Positions 21,199 through 32,520 are shown, counted from the first letter of the stretch. The stretch is DNA of 64,000 bases from Mermis nigrescens (GCA_036768485.1 JAVLUZ010000346.1:1286525-1350524); one strand, 5' to 3'. Notes: a model not told the origin generated them from the letters alone. Numbers and translations: made by a program.

Positions 21199-24100
21199 TA
21201 GCAAAGAAAAATGCTCCGATGGAACAAAAAAGATGAATATACTTGGAATTGTGGATTATTATGGATGTAAAAGGAGGGGACTAGGAAAAATCTACCTAAA
21301 GTCGGAAAATCTGCTAAAAATCACACTTTCTCTAAGCAACGCAAAAAATCGATGTATATTCTGCGGCCAACAGATTAAAATAAATATTCAACCATAACAA
21401 TGATTGAAACAGCAGCACGTTAGCTATGCAGTAGCTATGGGAAATGATATTAAGTAAACTAACAGTCTTCCAAGCCAATTGAATGAAATAGCAAACATCG
21501 AAGACAATTGAAGACATGGTTGGTTTAAAACAGTAGGAAACGCGTAAGTTGACTTGAAACAGACTAAATGTAGATACACTAGCATGCCCGAAACGATTGT
21601 ATGCACTAATCAATCGGCTCCTGCTTTGCTTGCTATAATGCTCATAACAAAATAAAGAACTTTAAATACAATACCTCTTAGTTTTCTATCAATCAGGTGC
21701 CAGCAATTTAAAAAAGTAACCTTGATAGATTACGTTTATACACTCTTATCTGAAACTTCGAACATTATTTAAAAAAGACACTTTTTTAGAGGCCGCAGAA
21801 TATACATCGATTTTTTGCGTTGCTTAGAGAAAGTGTGATTTTTAGCAGATTTTCCGACTTTAGGTAGATTTTTCCTAGTCCCCTCCTTTTACATCCATAA
21901 TAATCCACAATTCCAAGTATATTCATCTTTTTTGTTCCATCGGAGCATTTTTCTTTGCTAGTACACTACTTTTAATTAGCGTGATTTCAGTACATCAGTC
22001 AGTAAACACAATCAGTAATATGCCACAATAATGACAACAGTCCAGGAACGCGGAAAACAATATTGTTCTTAACATCAGCATTATCCTTTTTAAACAAGAC
22101 AACCTTATTGACACCATCCATTTTCAAATTAAAACTCCATTAAGTTATTTCTTCTTAATGTGCAGTTCACTTATAATCAAGCACAAATATTTAACCAACG
22201 AATTCACATTGCAAATCCTCACTCAATCAATACACAAGCACAATGTGTTGTGACTTTTGAAATTGAAAACACCCAATTTTCAATTTTCAAATTGAAAATT
22301 GGATCAATTTTCAAATTGAAAATTGGGTCAATTTTCAAATTGAAAATAGGGTGTTTGAATTTGCGATAAAGAAAATAATCAAAAGATAGTCACTTGGTTT
22401 ATTTAAGCCGAGTAATAAAATAACGACCGTCCACCAATTCCAAACTAAACGCGACTAATCTGATCACTATGAAAAAGTTTTGAAAAATGAGCTTGCTAAG
22501 CGAGAGTTGTAAACCAAGAGAAACTTAAAGTTAAAACCTACTATTAAATTATTAAGAGACTTATAAAAGATTTTAAACTTTAAGAAAATGGAAAAGGCGG
22601 GATGTTGGTAAATTAGAAGGCAAAGTTTTTCGGCAAAAATTCAAAAACTTCACGCAAATATCAAATGTAAGGAACACTAACGCTTCGATTTGGTAGTAAA
22701 ATAAATTTGTAGTATAGACTACATATTAACAACAAATGAATAGTGCAAACTTTACACAACTACTAGGTGTAGAGAATACTAACAGTTTACGGCTTATTAA
22801 TGTACATGATTACAATAAAGCTGCATATCTTTGTCGACTTCTGTGCACAGTAGTGTGATTGCTGGTTCATTTTAAACCACTTTTGCAGGCAATTTACATC
22901 AATTAAACGATAGCTCTCCATGTGCAAGATTTTGTGAAACATATTATAAACACGGCTAAGAAGGATTTAACTTTAATGCAACCCATTTAAGACAAAATTA
23001 CATCTCTTCAATGATCTAAGGACACTTGAACATAATTTTTAAATCACTTTAGATTACTTTTGAGGGTAAACAAACTCACTTAATTGATGTCTCACATATG
23101 AATCCTTGAAAATTTCTTGACTTCAGTTACAAAGTCTCTGCAAGTCTATCGAATTAAGGTTAACACGTAATGTAAACTTTACACAAACACATAGCGTAAA
23201 GAATATTTTAGTCGGATTCGTAATTTTGATATTGCTCCCATATTACTTTCAACATTTATTTAAAAATGAGTCCATAATGTTTTAAAGACAATAAACATTA
23301 GGTTTAAACCACTTTGCAATACTGCTGAGTGTAAGCAAGCGCGCCCAACTGACGTATATATTTCATTCCCTGTAAATTTTTATATCTCAGGAAAAAATTT
23401 CGGATTTTGCAATGCTCTAGAACAAAGGCTAACATGCAGTGTAAAAAATTACTCGGATATTATGATCAACATTCATGAAAAAATTATGTCTCTACAATGG
23501 TCTGAGGACATATAAACAATGAGTGTAAACTACTTTACATCACTGTTGGATGTAAACAAACGCACCTACGTGACGTCTCACATATGATCCTTTGAAAACT
23601 TCTAGACTCCAGGAAAAAATTAGGTTTCTGGAATGCTCAAAAACGAAGATAAATACATATGTAGTGTAAACTTCATGTAAACACCTAGTGTAAAGAAGAT
23701 TTTAGTCAGATTCGTAATTTTGATATTGTTCCGATATTACGATTAATATTTATGAAAAAATTAAGTCTACATAATGTTCTATGGGCAAACTAACAATTGG
23801 TGTAAACTACTTTACAACACCGTAGAGTGTAAACATATGTGCCAGACTGGCATATCAAATTTGGTTCCTGGTCCATTTCTGGACTTGATAAACGTGTCCC
23901 TGACTCGTATCCGGAGAAGCAGGCAGAAAAAACAAGACAGAAACGCATTTTAGACTCCAAATTTTTGACTTTACACTCGCTAAATATTAATGTATAGACA
24001 ATTTGCTTTGACATGCATCCGATATAAAGCACTTTATTTTTATTCTATTAGACTTATCCCGACTTCTGGACGGAGAAAGTGGCGAACAAAAAACGCAACA

Positions 24101-25067
24101 AAAACGTATTTTCCATCATTTAGAACACTGTAAACTTTAAAATTCCGTACCGAACTCCCCATTGAGTTTAAAGAAATTCGGTTTGGTACAATTTGTAGCT
24201 TTTAAATCGTAGTACATTCCTGTGTGCCAAAATTCTGTTGCAAAAATTATTTGGCATGATTTATCAATCAAACTTCGGAAAAAACGTGTTTTTTAGCCCA
24301 TTTTTTACCTCTGATTTCGAACTTTACACCCCCATAAATAACTCAATATTGCGTTTTTTTAAATGCGGTTTGCTGCGATGTTTAGCCCCTGTAAGGCACT
24401 TTATTAATGCTGTCTTCGATTTGCACTGACTCATAAGCGGAAAAATTTGGCAGAGAAATCTTAGTTAAAATCCGTTTTTTTACACCATCCACTAGAGTGT
24501 AAACTTTAAACCCCAGGATCTAACTCACCATAGAGCATAGAAGACTTTGCTTATATGCAGAATGTAGCCCTTGATCCGCTCTACATTTCTGTCAGAAAAC
24601 ATTTTAAAAACCTCATAACCGGAGTTAGTATCGGACATAGGAAGGTTGAAAACTCGACCAAAAAGTGCTTTTTCACCCCCAGATTTTCGCACTCTTTACA
24701 CTGCCGTTCGATAAATAATGCGAATTTCAAAAAACAAAAAAAGTGTCATCTGTAGAATTCATCCCTCTATTATCCTATTCTGTTCAATCCTTCGAGTCAT
24801 CAATACTCAGTTGTCCACATGCCGCAGTAAAAAGGTCCCAAAATTTGTCCTATGTTATAACGTTACACAAAAACTTTACACCTTCTTTACACAGTCAATT
24901 TTGAGTTTCAAGAAAAACAAAAAAACACGGGCAGCGAATTTTTTATTATCTTTCTTTTTAAAAAAAACCGCACCTTCCAGAAGTGTCCCGTTATAGCTGT
25001 AGGGGGTGCCCAGGTGTTGGGGGTACCCAAGTATATTATAGGTACGCGCTAACGCGCTACCTATGAT
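21199..25067. mobile_element. 3.87 kb dispersed repeat M2
   Basis: Same family as M1 (1937-5804), in the same orientation and nearly identical. The foldback arms are 21199-21368 and 21791-21960. The minisatellite is at 22258-22352 and the terminal hairpin at 25039-25063. It splits the gypsy RNase H between codons: taking it out joins a Tyr codon to a Cys codon with the frame kept and nothing duplicated. Precise ends are uncertain by one or two bases. It encodes no recognisable protein. Confidence 0.85.
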
Positions 25068-25529
25068 TGTCACTATCTTTATGGAACAGAGTTTGTGGTT
25101 GAAACCGATCACCAAGCTCTAACATGGCTAGTAAACGTCAAAGACCCGTCTAGTCGTCTTCAAAGATGGGGACTCAAGCTTCAAGAATACACGTATAAAA
25201 TTGTGTATGTCCCCGGCGCATATAATTGTGCCGCCGATATACTTTTGCGTCACCCAAAGTATGATGAAAATGAGCGAAAGTACAAAGCTGAAAGAAAAGC
25301 AATTGTGAACTTAGCCAATCTAGAATCCGAGAAATCCGAGTCGGAAGAGGATGATAATCCGCCCAGCATACCTACCACGTCAAAAGTGAATAGAAATGTA
25401 CCACCGGTATATTATGAAAGAAACATGCTGACAGATGCAGAAAAAGCAGAAATGCTAACGCCAGCTAAACTGTTGGCAGAACAACAACTTGACCCTGAAA
25501 TCCGTCAAAATTCGCGACTCCCTCGATGA
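25068..25529 (+). pseudogene. RNase H C-terminal part and linker
   Basis: YLYGTEFVVETDHQALTWL, then SSRLQRWGLKLQEYTYKIVY and GAYNCAADILLRHP, complete the RNase H. ETDHQAL carries a catalytic Asp. A charged linker of Glu/Lys/Ser follows (about 25265-25450). A stop at 25527-25529 and a frame change separate it from integrase. Confidence 0.85.
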
Positions 25530-26322
25530 TCTTTCCGAGAAGAAGTAATGCAATGAATTTTTTGTCAGCCAAGATCTACTTTTTTGATGTTTTCAACCCA
25601 AACGTAGCCCCCAAGTCATCTATCAACTCGTCATACCTAAATCTCTACGTCGCTTTATCCTATCCAAATTTCATGACTCAATTTTTGGTGCTCATTTCTC
25701 AGCCCGAAAAATTTTGCCCAATATCCAAATGAGATATTGGTGGCCAAGAATGGAAAACGATGTCATTGCATGGTGTAAAAATTGCCATACATGTCTGCAA
25801 CGTAAGATTTCGTCAATTCCAGCATCGGTAACCCTAAAACCGATTGAAGTTAGTGCTCCTTTTGATCTCATCGCATGTGATTGTCTTCACATGCCAAAAT
25901 CTATCTCTGGAAATGATCAAGTTGTAGTTTTCATAGATTATTTCACAAAATATGTAGAAGCATTTCCTGTTTCGGACATAAAAGCTACCACGATTGCAAA
26001 TCTTTTGCTTCGCGAAATCATACCTAGACACGGAGTGCCTAGACGTTTTTTGACAGATCAAGGATCGAATTTTACATCAACGTTAGTCTCTAAAATATGT
26101 AAAATTTTGCATATCCAGAAAATTTTACAACACCGTACCATCCCCAATGTGATGGTCTGGTGGAGAGGTATAATCGAACGTTGATCGACTGTTTATCGAA
26201 GCCAAGTGCTCGTGACCAATATGATTGGGAACAGTATCTCCCATTTGGCGTTGTTTGCCTATCGAGCAACGCCTCAAGCCTCGACAAATTTATCGCCATT
26301 TGTCTTACTTTATGGTCGAGAG
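25530..26322 (+). pseudogene. Integrase zinc finger and catalytic core (broken)
   Basis: Integrase inserts the cDNA into the host genome. The HHCC finger spans a frame change: FHDSIFGAHF near 25660-25700, then WCKNCHTC near 25770. Core motifs are APFDLIACDCLHMP (first Asp), VFIDYFTKYVEAFPV, LTDQGSNF (second Asp, near 26055), and after a frameshift near 26120 the glutamate-bearing VERYNRTL at 26160. At least one stop (25544-25546) and two or three frameshifts kill it. The core is then split by a MITE starting at 26323. Confidence 0.85.
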
Positions 26323-26590
26323 CACACCTGGGCGTGGGGGGAGTTTGGGGGGTATGCACCCCCCAGAAACCAAAATACCACCCCCAGAAATCAGAATACC
26401 CCCCCCCAGAATTCAATTTTTGAAAATTTTTTTCGTTTTTTTCGCAATTTTTTGATGCCAATGGATAGTGCTTGATGAGAAACGTCGAAAAATGGTGTTT
26501 TTATCGCCATACCACCATTTTTAAGGCCATTTTTCGACCTTCAAAAAAATCTTGCACCCCCCCCAGAATTTTCTTGCTGCCCACGATATG
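26323..26590 (+). mobile_element. C-rich MITE K1 in integrase
   Basis: It is inserted in the integrase core after the codons for LLYGRE. Flanking GTCGAGAG (26315-26322 and 26591-26598) is an 8 bp duplication. The match actually extends to 13 bp (TATGGTCGAGAGC) if the ends are placed differently. It starts CACACCTGGGCGTGG, contains runs of C, and ends near TTGCTGCCCACG. Related copies are 15279-15571 and 52432-52643. The ORFs that cross it are artefacts. Confidence 0.8.
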
Positions 26591-27184
26591 GTCGAGAGCC
26601 ATCTTTTCCGTTAGATATTCAAATCTTGAATGATTTAACCCTTGACCCTGATTCGCCTAATCAAGTTGAAGCGTACTTAGCCAGCCTAGTTCACTCCCTA
26701 CGTGACCTACATGAGGCTGCAGCCACTAATCTAGCGAAAGCGCGTACGCATCAGAAGCGACAATATGATAAAAATGTTTCGGAAACAACTTTTTCGGTTA
26801 ACGATATTGTTTATCTGAATAACAAAGCAGTTATTCCGTCGAACCAAGGCAAACTTGCTCCTAAGCAAGTGGGTCCATATTGTATCACAGAATTGCCAAC
26901 TTCCAAAACAGCTCGGATTATCTATATTCACAATCCGCTCGTGACTCCACTTAGTTCATCGAAATAGGTTATTGCAATCGCCAAAATTGCCGTTTTCCGA
27001 TTTGATTTCGGAGAAACGCGCATATATTCCAGGCGATATTGTACTAGTTCAGGTCCCACGTCATCCCGTTTGCCCTGGGATAGTCATAGATTTCTCAGAA
27101 TTACCGGCTAGTGAACGCCATAAAAGGAATGCGTTCCCGTCCGTTTACTCGTTATGTCTAAGTCCAATCATGCGGTTCCCCTAA
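26591..27184 (+). pseudogene. Integrase C-terminal region
   Basis: GREPSFPLD, HEAAATNLAKARTHQKRQYD and VNDIVYLNNKAV...LAPKQVGPYCITE (26600-26930) match the GPY/F-type C-terminal integrase module of gypsy elements. A stop at 26965-26967 is followed by another readable frame (26972-27184) with KRAYIPGDIVLVQVP. This is probably the continuing integrase tail. The third ORF starts 40 bp later. Confidence 0.75.
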
Positions 27185-27224
27185 ATAACGTTTACCCTTT
27201 TTCAGAACCCTATTTTACACAACT

Positions 27225-29942
27225 ATGTCCAACAAACCGTCAGAAAACCTGGATAACAACCGTCCAGAGTTCAATTGCAACGGCCACACGCCGTCCAATG
27301 TCACAGAATTCCTCATAGCCTTGCATGCGGCAGCTGCACGCTTGCAGCTACGCTTAGGACCTACGGGTCAAGAGTCTCCATATGTTGGGCGTGCCGGCTT
27401 CATTGCCGATATAGCGCCTGTAAGCCCGCATGCTGAACCTCAGCGTTATCGTCGCATCATGGCTCAACGTCATTGGTATTTTGAGCATTTTGGCGGAGCG
27501 CCACTGACTGCGCCATATGTCCCAGCCAGCAATATCCGTATAGTTTTCGTAGATTCGCCCGCAGAGTCATATGCGGCCATTGTCGCTATTCTTGCGCCAA
27601 TGAATGCCTTAAATGGTCGTTTTCTTTTTGGCTTCGACTCAGAGTTTGTTAATGATCGCGTTTTCTTGCCATATTCCCAATGGGATGATCAATATCGGGC
27701 CATAAGGGCCACACATCACGACTCAAACGGTCCATTTGTCCGTTTCATCCAAATTGCGACAGTTCGCGGTCAAGTTTTTGTGTGGGACGTCGCACAGTTC
27801 CCACTTCCGCCTTTTGGCCTACATGAGTTGCTCACCATTCGACTATCTGATGTTGCCTTAGCTTGCCACGGATCAGATAATGATCGCATTGCATATTTTC
27901 ATGTGTATGCGACACGTCTTTTTGCTTGGGAACACTATCAGCAAAGTCGCCGTCAGCGTCAGAGGCATCGCGAGTTATTCAAACGCAACGTGTTCGAGGC
28001 TCAAATAATTGATACTCTTCCACTCGCAAATAATTTCACCAGAACTGTGGCAACCACTCCGGGAAATCATCGTCTTCAAACGCTTTTACAGTATATGTTC
28101 AATCTTCAAATTCGTCAGTCAGCCAGAACGGCAGTAGGTCAAGCTTGGAATCGAACTCCGTTGCCAGATCATATGGTTCGATATCTAATCACCGATCCAC
28201 TCGGTGCTCTGGATCTGTATCTCTTGATAGTGCGTCATGCAGTTGATCGCTCATATATCGCTCTAACGGCTCCGACCAATAGAGAGCGATTTGCCGGAGA
28301 TGAAATGTCCGGAAATCAAAAAGTCGAAAAGGATCGCAAATTTGATATGCCTTTGGCTCAAGCCGGCTCAATGCCTGCTAAATCTAAAGCAGAGCTCGCC
28401 GAGAGAATCAAACGCAGAGATATTGCGGAACAGAAAAAGAAAGAAAAGGCTGAAGAATTCAAAAAGGGAAAACGAGATCGTAGACATTCTAACTCTAGCT
28501 TCGATGAGAGCGCAGAGGAATATGACGATGATGATAACGAATCAGACATCAAAATGGTGCAACCAGCTTTCACGTTAGCACCAGAAGCGTCGCAAGAATC
28601 GACTGCATCTTCGTCTCAAACTCCTTTTGTCTCTGCACCTCCGTCTACCGACGATGATCAGCGCACAAGTGCGCCAACTTCTGTCTCACGGCCAGATACA
28701 GAGCCGAAATATCCTGATAAAGTCTACAAAAATGAGGAAGAAGCCCTCGACTATGATGAAGAAGTTTTTGAAGTTGTCGACGAAGCTTCCGGAAGTCCAA
28801 TTGAAGATGTAGCGGAGCCTCCGCAAACATCTCAGCCAGCAATCACAGCTGAAGAAGAAATGATGATGCAAGATCAGCCAACTTGCAGTTACAAATATCT
28901 GATCGTTCCGGAAGGCAAAACGAAAGAAAAAAGCGATCATATTCGAAAATTGGAAGATGAATTTGCTCAGGCTGTCCACGAAAGATTTTTCAAAGATTTA
29001 GAGGTTGTGGACGAGTATCACGAAGAACCAAAGGAACGTGCGCCACTGTCGCTTAACCAGCAACAAGCGCAAGAATATGCCCAAAAACGAGATTTCTTCA
29101 TGAGCCAGGAAGCTGAACATGCCTATCGGATGTACACAGAAGATTTTCGAGCTCATCTTGTCAACCTTTTGGGACAAGAATTCGCTAATCCGCTGATCAA
29201 AACTCTAATTGCGAACGTAAACGAGCATATCGAACGTATTTTGACTAGTTTCAACAATGTATATCAGGCCGACGAGCAACAATCATTGCCTCGAGTTGTG
29301 CTAAGCGGTCAGCAATCCGCGCAAAATATGTCAATCGAAATTCGACCGGCCTTGCCAATCCCGTTTCTCAGCAAATTCACGCAACATCCGCGTCCTTTCT
29401 ACAACGATTCGACTTTTTGTCTAACTCGATTTTACGTCACGACCGGTTCAATGGTCTATGAAGTTGGTTTAGAGTTCGTAGCTAATCATCCAAGGTTGCT
29501 AGAACCACCTCAAATCGTGCGTCGAGCCAACTACACAATTCCATCGGAATTTTTTCCGCATCGTCTTACGCCTGCGCCCGACATTCATGCTCCTTTGGCT
29601 TTAACAATTCGCCAAATGGCTGATATCTTCAGTTCAATGAACGAATTTTTCGAAGAATACAAGTCAACTTTCCGTTTCATTCCGTCTTTTCAATCTACGA
29701 CTTTCATGTCCGCGCCACTACTGCTTCAATTTCTCGACAATCGGTTTTTAAGATTCCAATTTTGGTATCGAGAACCTCAAATTGCTTGGCGCATGGTCGA
29801 ACAGATTCGACAAATGCTTAGATCTATTTTCGTGGAAAGAGCTTTCAATCCGTTTCCAAAAGAAGTTTTCGTCGAGTTTCCTGAAATTATTGAGACAACT
29901 ACTGACTTATTTACAGCGCATAAGCAAATCCAGTTAATTTGA
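27225..29942 (+). CDS. Retrotransposon third ORF with DEDDy 3'-5' exonuclease domain
   Basis: This is a 905-codon ORF without interruption. Residues about 100-340 carry the full DEDDy signature of the RNase D/Rrp6 family: motif I FGFDSE (D138, E140), then VRFIQIATVRGQVFVWDV, motif II ACHGSDNDRIAYF (D220) and motif III MVRYLITDPLGALDLY (Y320, D324). GNHRLQTLLQYMF and AWNRTPLP before motif III also fit this family. I infer 3'-5' exonuclease activity on RNA or DNA; the substrate is unknown. Residues 340-420 are Lys/Arg/Glu-rich and probably coiled, 420-560 are acidic and disordered, and about 565-905 form an unrecognised globular part. No signal peptide or membrane segment is visible. ATG 27225 is the first in frame. 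Confidence 0.85.
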   Translation: MSNKPSENLDNNRPEFNCNGHTPSNVTEFLIALHAAAARLQLRLGPTGQESPYVGRAGFIADIAPVSPHAEPQRYRRIMAQRHWYFEHFGGAPLTAPYVPASNIRIVFVDSPAESYAAIVAILAPMNALNGRFLFGFDSEFVNDRVFLPYSQWDDQYRAIRATHHDSNGPFVRFIQIATVRGQVFVWDVAQFPLPPFGLHELLTIRLSDVALACHGSDNDRIAYFHVYATRLFAWEHYQQSRRQRQRHRELFKRNVFEAQIIDTLPLANNFTRTVATTPGNHRLQTLLQYMFNLQIRQSARTAVGQAWNRTPLPDHMVRYLITDPLGALDLYLLIVRHAVDRSYIALTAPTNRERFAGDEMSGNQKVEKDRKFDMPLAQAGSMPAKSKAELAERIKRRDIAEQKKKEKAEEFKKGKRDRRHSNSSFDESAEEYDDDDNESDIKMVQPAFTLAPEASQESTASSSQTPFVSAPPSTDDDQRTSAPTSVSRPDTEPKYPDKVYKNEEEALDYDEEVFEVVDEASGSPIEDVAEPPQTSQPAITAEEEMMMQDQPTCSYKYLIVPEGKTKEKSDHIRKLEDEFAQAVHERFFKDLEVVDEYHEEPKERAPLSLNQQQAQEYAQKRDFFMSQEAEHAYRMYTEDFRAHLVNLLGQEFANPLIKTLIANVNEHIERILTSFNNVYQADEQQSLPRVVLSGQQSAQNMSIEIRPALPIPFLSKFTQHPRPFYNDSTFCLTRFYVTTGSMVYEVGLEFVANHPRLLEPPQIVRRANYTIPSEFFPHRLTPAPDIHAPLALTIRQMADIFSSMNEFFEEYKSTFRFIPSFQSTTFMSAPLLLQFLDNRFLRFQFWYREPQIAWRMVEQIRQMLRSIFVERAFNPFPKEVFVEFPEIIETTTDLFTAHKQIQLI

Positions 29943-30734
29943 TCGCGCACGGATCCGCCAATCACGTGTCCACTCGTTTTTCCACGCTATGCCGCACGCC
30001 AACAAATCCAAGGTTACTTGGATATAACTCTTCCCGGCCAATTAGAAGAAGTTCGCAACCGCCTAAGCAACCGCGACGCGTCTGCGACTCGTACGGACGA
30101 GCCGCCCACAAAAATGCGTTGATCTACCGTCAATTTATCTATTGAAGGTCAAATCGCTTTACGTCGTCGTCGCATGGAGCAAGAGCGACGCGACCGTAGG
30201 TCTACGCAGGCTATTGAGGAAACGCCACAATCATTTCATATTCGCCGTACTACCAATTTTGCTATTACATCTACGGTTCGTCAGCCAAACGTTTTGTCGC
30301 AACCTACTGAACGTCTTACGTCGCGTCAACGTCATTATAATTGTGTCGAACGTAGTCGTCAGTTACGCCGCGCCACTAGAGCCAAACGAGCGGCTTCACA
30401 AACTTCTGCTCAACCGGCGGCCCAACCGTCTGCTTCGGGCCGTCGTATTCCACGTCCGTCGCGTTTAGACAATCATCGCCGTCGCGATTCCGCTGCGCCG
30501 CATCGCCCAGCCCTGATGACTGTATCTGTGCCACGCGTTTCGGTTACGCAATTGCAGGATCGTTATCCTGTCCAGCAGCAAATTGCCGCGCCGCATTTTA
30601 CGCCTATTCCGTCGCGAGGAAACAACCGCGCTCATTCTACGTCGCGCATTACGCCAGATTATTTGCGCACGACTGACGGTCGTCGTACCGCTCAGTCGTA
30701 TTTGCCTCGCGATCAACCGGATTGCCGCACTTGA
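29943..30734 (+). pseudogene. In-frame Arg-rich extension of the third ORF
   Basis: After the TGA at 29940-29942 the same frame stays open to the TGA at 30120-30122 and again to the stop at 30732-30734. Readable stretches are GYLDITLPGQLEEVRNRLSN and, from 30150, a strongly basic tail (ALRRRRMEQERRDRR) that is Arg-, Gln-, Ser- and Pro-rich. The ATG at 30174 could start a separate 186-aa protein. More simply, one long protein ended here and two CGA-to-TGA type changes cut it. A basic, disordered tail suggests nucleic-acid binding, but no domain is recognised. Confidence 0.55.
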
Positions 30735-31452
30735 TTATTTGCTCATCATTTGATTTCGCTGTGCCAGGACGATGTACCGACCGCCAGCAGTTTGTATATT
30801 TTTGTTTAATTTGTTTTATTCGTTTTTTCCGTAATTTTTTTGTTTACTAGTTAATTTTCCTGCAGCCACTTTTCCCAAAATTTTTTCTCTCCACCTTAGG
30901 ACCTTTTTTCTCACTATCTTTTTACATATCTCCGTTATTCATTATTTTCCATGTATATTTTTATTTCGCTGTATACTTTTCTGATTTTTCCCAAAAAACA
31001 TATTTGTTATTTCATTGTATTTGTCTGTCTTTGATTCATTTATTGTCCTTGTCCATATGTGTTCTCAATTTGTCCATAATTTGAGCCTTTTGTACTCAAT
31101 ACTAATTAAGCCGAGTGACCTGCCCTCCTATCATAAATTATTTTTTCAATCAAAATTCTCCGGGTCCCGGGCAAACAGTCTATTCCGTACGTTGCACAAA
31201 ACCACGTTGTCAACGCATCGCCGACGCACCGTTTTTTGTCTCCCGCTGCTCAATTGTTTGACGTAGCCGTACGTCATCCGTACATTTTCATGCATACGTT
31301 TTGTGCATAAAAATGTGTCAGCATCCCGCTTCGATCTGCTGACACGAATCGATAATCGCCCGACTCCACGCCGTGGCCGTCTTTGCGCAAAAAGTTTGCG
31401 CACAAACGTTTTTGCGCATAAAAATTTGCACTGCGTGCAAATTTTTCTCGAT
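30735..31452 (+). other. 3' UTR of the gypsy element
   Basis: AT-rich non-coding sequence between the third ORF and the purine tract. Near 31380-31450 there are short inverted repeats (AAAAGTTTGCGCAC, GTTTTTGCGCATAAAAA, TTTTTGCACTGCGTGCAAA) that could fold in the RNA just before the LTR. No gene is seen; overlapping ORFs in three frames are artefacts. Confidence 0.5.
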
Positions 31453-31462
31453 ATCCGGGGAG
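31453..31462 (+). promoter_or_regulatory. Purine-rich tract before 3' LTR
   Basis: CCGGGGAG directly before TGTAGAG at 31463 is the likely plus-strand primer site. It is short for such a tract. Confidence 0.45.
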
Positions 31463-32520
31463 TGTAGAGATGGCTCTACACCCCATTTTTGCTGCGTTGG
31501 TTCAACGCGAAATTCCATTCGTTTTGTGCTATGTTGTACATACATTCCGATGACTGTTTGCCCCAGATGCTCAATTTTGTGCTTAATTTCCATTTGCACG
31601 TACGCGACCACTCAGCGTAACGCTTTAGTGTGTCGCCCGGGACCACCTTCCCTCTTAAAATTATCATATCTTCATTTCCTTTCCCACACATATTTTCAAT
31701 AAAAATCCGGGATAGGAAAATGGGCACTCGGGCTTAATGCGACTTGAGTACGAATTGGTATGTGTGCTATCATATCATACGTGTGTTAAAACTCCATATG
31801 TGTGTGTCTCATATTCGTGTCTATTTCGTTTGTACATTCTTTACCGTAAGCTTTGCCCATAGGCCTATTGTTATTCTCGTAGATCCATTCCGCGTTTCTT
31901 TGTCCGCGTTTGATACGCCTCTTTTTTGTATCATTTAAAACTGCGTGCGAGCGCAGTTTTGACGATCATATCCGGCACTTTAAGAATTTTTCATTTTACA
32001 TTGAGCTTCCCAGTTTTTCGCCAGCTTGTACGCTGTGCCTGTTTTCTTTTCCGTGCGACGCATTTTTCCGCACGTAGTCTCCCTGTGTTTTCCCCTGTGT
32101 GGCTGCAGGGAAATCTCGTCGTATTTCGTCGCGTAGTGGGCAGGCTTTTTTCGCCCTTACGCATTTGTTATTTTATTTGTGTGCCTTCACGGCATTAGTT
32201 GTATGCCGTTGGCGGGCTACGTGCCCTCGTAATTACAGTGTTGTTTTTAACCAATTAGCGTAACACGACAGTCGGCAGCATGCATCTTCATGCTGTCGCG
32301 TTTTTTATTGCTTCATAATTTTCTGTCCAAAAATATTGTAAAAATTAATTATTTAATTAACAATGTTGGGCTCGGTTCGAATTTCCGTGCTGTTGAATTC
32401 TGTCCTTGTGCTACACTATACTTAGGAACCTTCAATATTTTCAAGCACCGGAATTCGGTCCCAAAACAAGTTAAATAATAATCTTTTTGAGCCCTCAATT
32501 AGGTTTCCGGGGAACTTACA
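31463..32520 (+). repeat. 3' LTR of the gypsy element
   Basis: It starts TGTAGAGATGG and probably ends CTTACA at 32520, giving TG...CA ends and about 1058 bp. The first 18 bases form a hairpin (TGTAGAG / CTCTACA), as in the LTR at 12427. AATAAAAATCC near 31697 is a plausible poly(A) signal. The 5' LTR is missing, so the 3' boundary is not confirmed by a second copy; an alternative end is the TTACA near 32237. Confidence 0.5.

Larger units (their letters stand above)
17983..32520 (+). mobile_element. Ty3/gypsy LTR retrotransposon with extra exonuclease ORF, 5'-truncated
   Basis: In order it carries gag, CCHC knuckle, protease, reverse transcriptase, RNase H, integrase, a large third ORF with a DEDDy exonuclease signature, 3' UTR, purine tract and 3' LTR. 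The protease-RT-RNase H-integrase order defines Ty3/gypsy. The 5' LTR and the start of gag are absent. Two later insertions split pol: the 3.87 kb repeat at 21199-25067 and a MITE at 26323-26590. Gag and pol contain several frameshifts and stops, so the copy cannot mobilise itself. The third ORF lies in the position where env-bearing elements carry env, but it shows no signal peptide or membrane anchor. Confidence 0.9.

Noticed and set aside
21199..25067. Confident assignment of the 3.87 kb repeat to Helitrons
   Set aside because: The terminal hairpin and lack of duplication fit, but the CTRR end, A-T target and Rep-helicase are absent.
26090..26475. ORFs running through the C-rich block in integrase
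   Set aside because: They cross MITE K1, whose duplication flanks (26315-26322 and 26591-26598) show it is an insertion.
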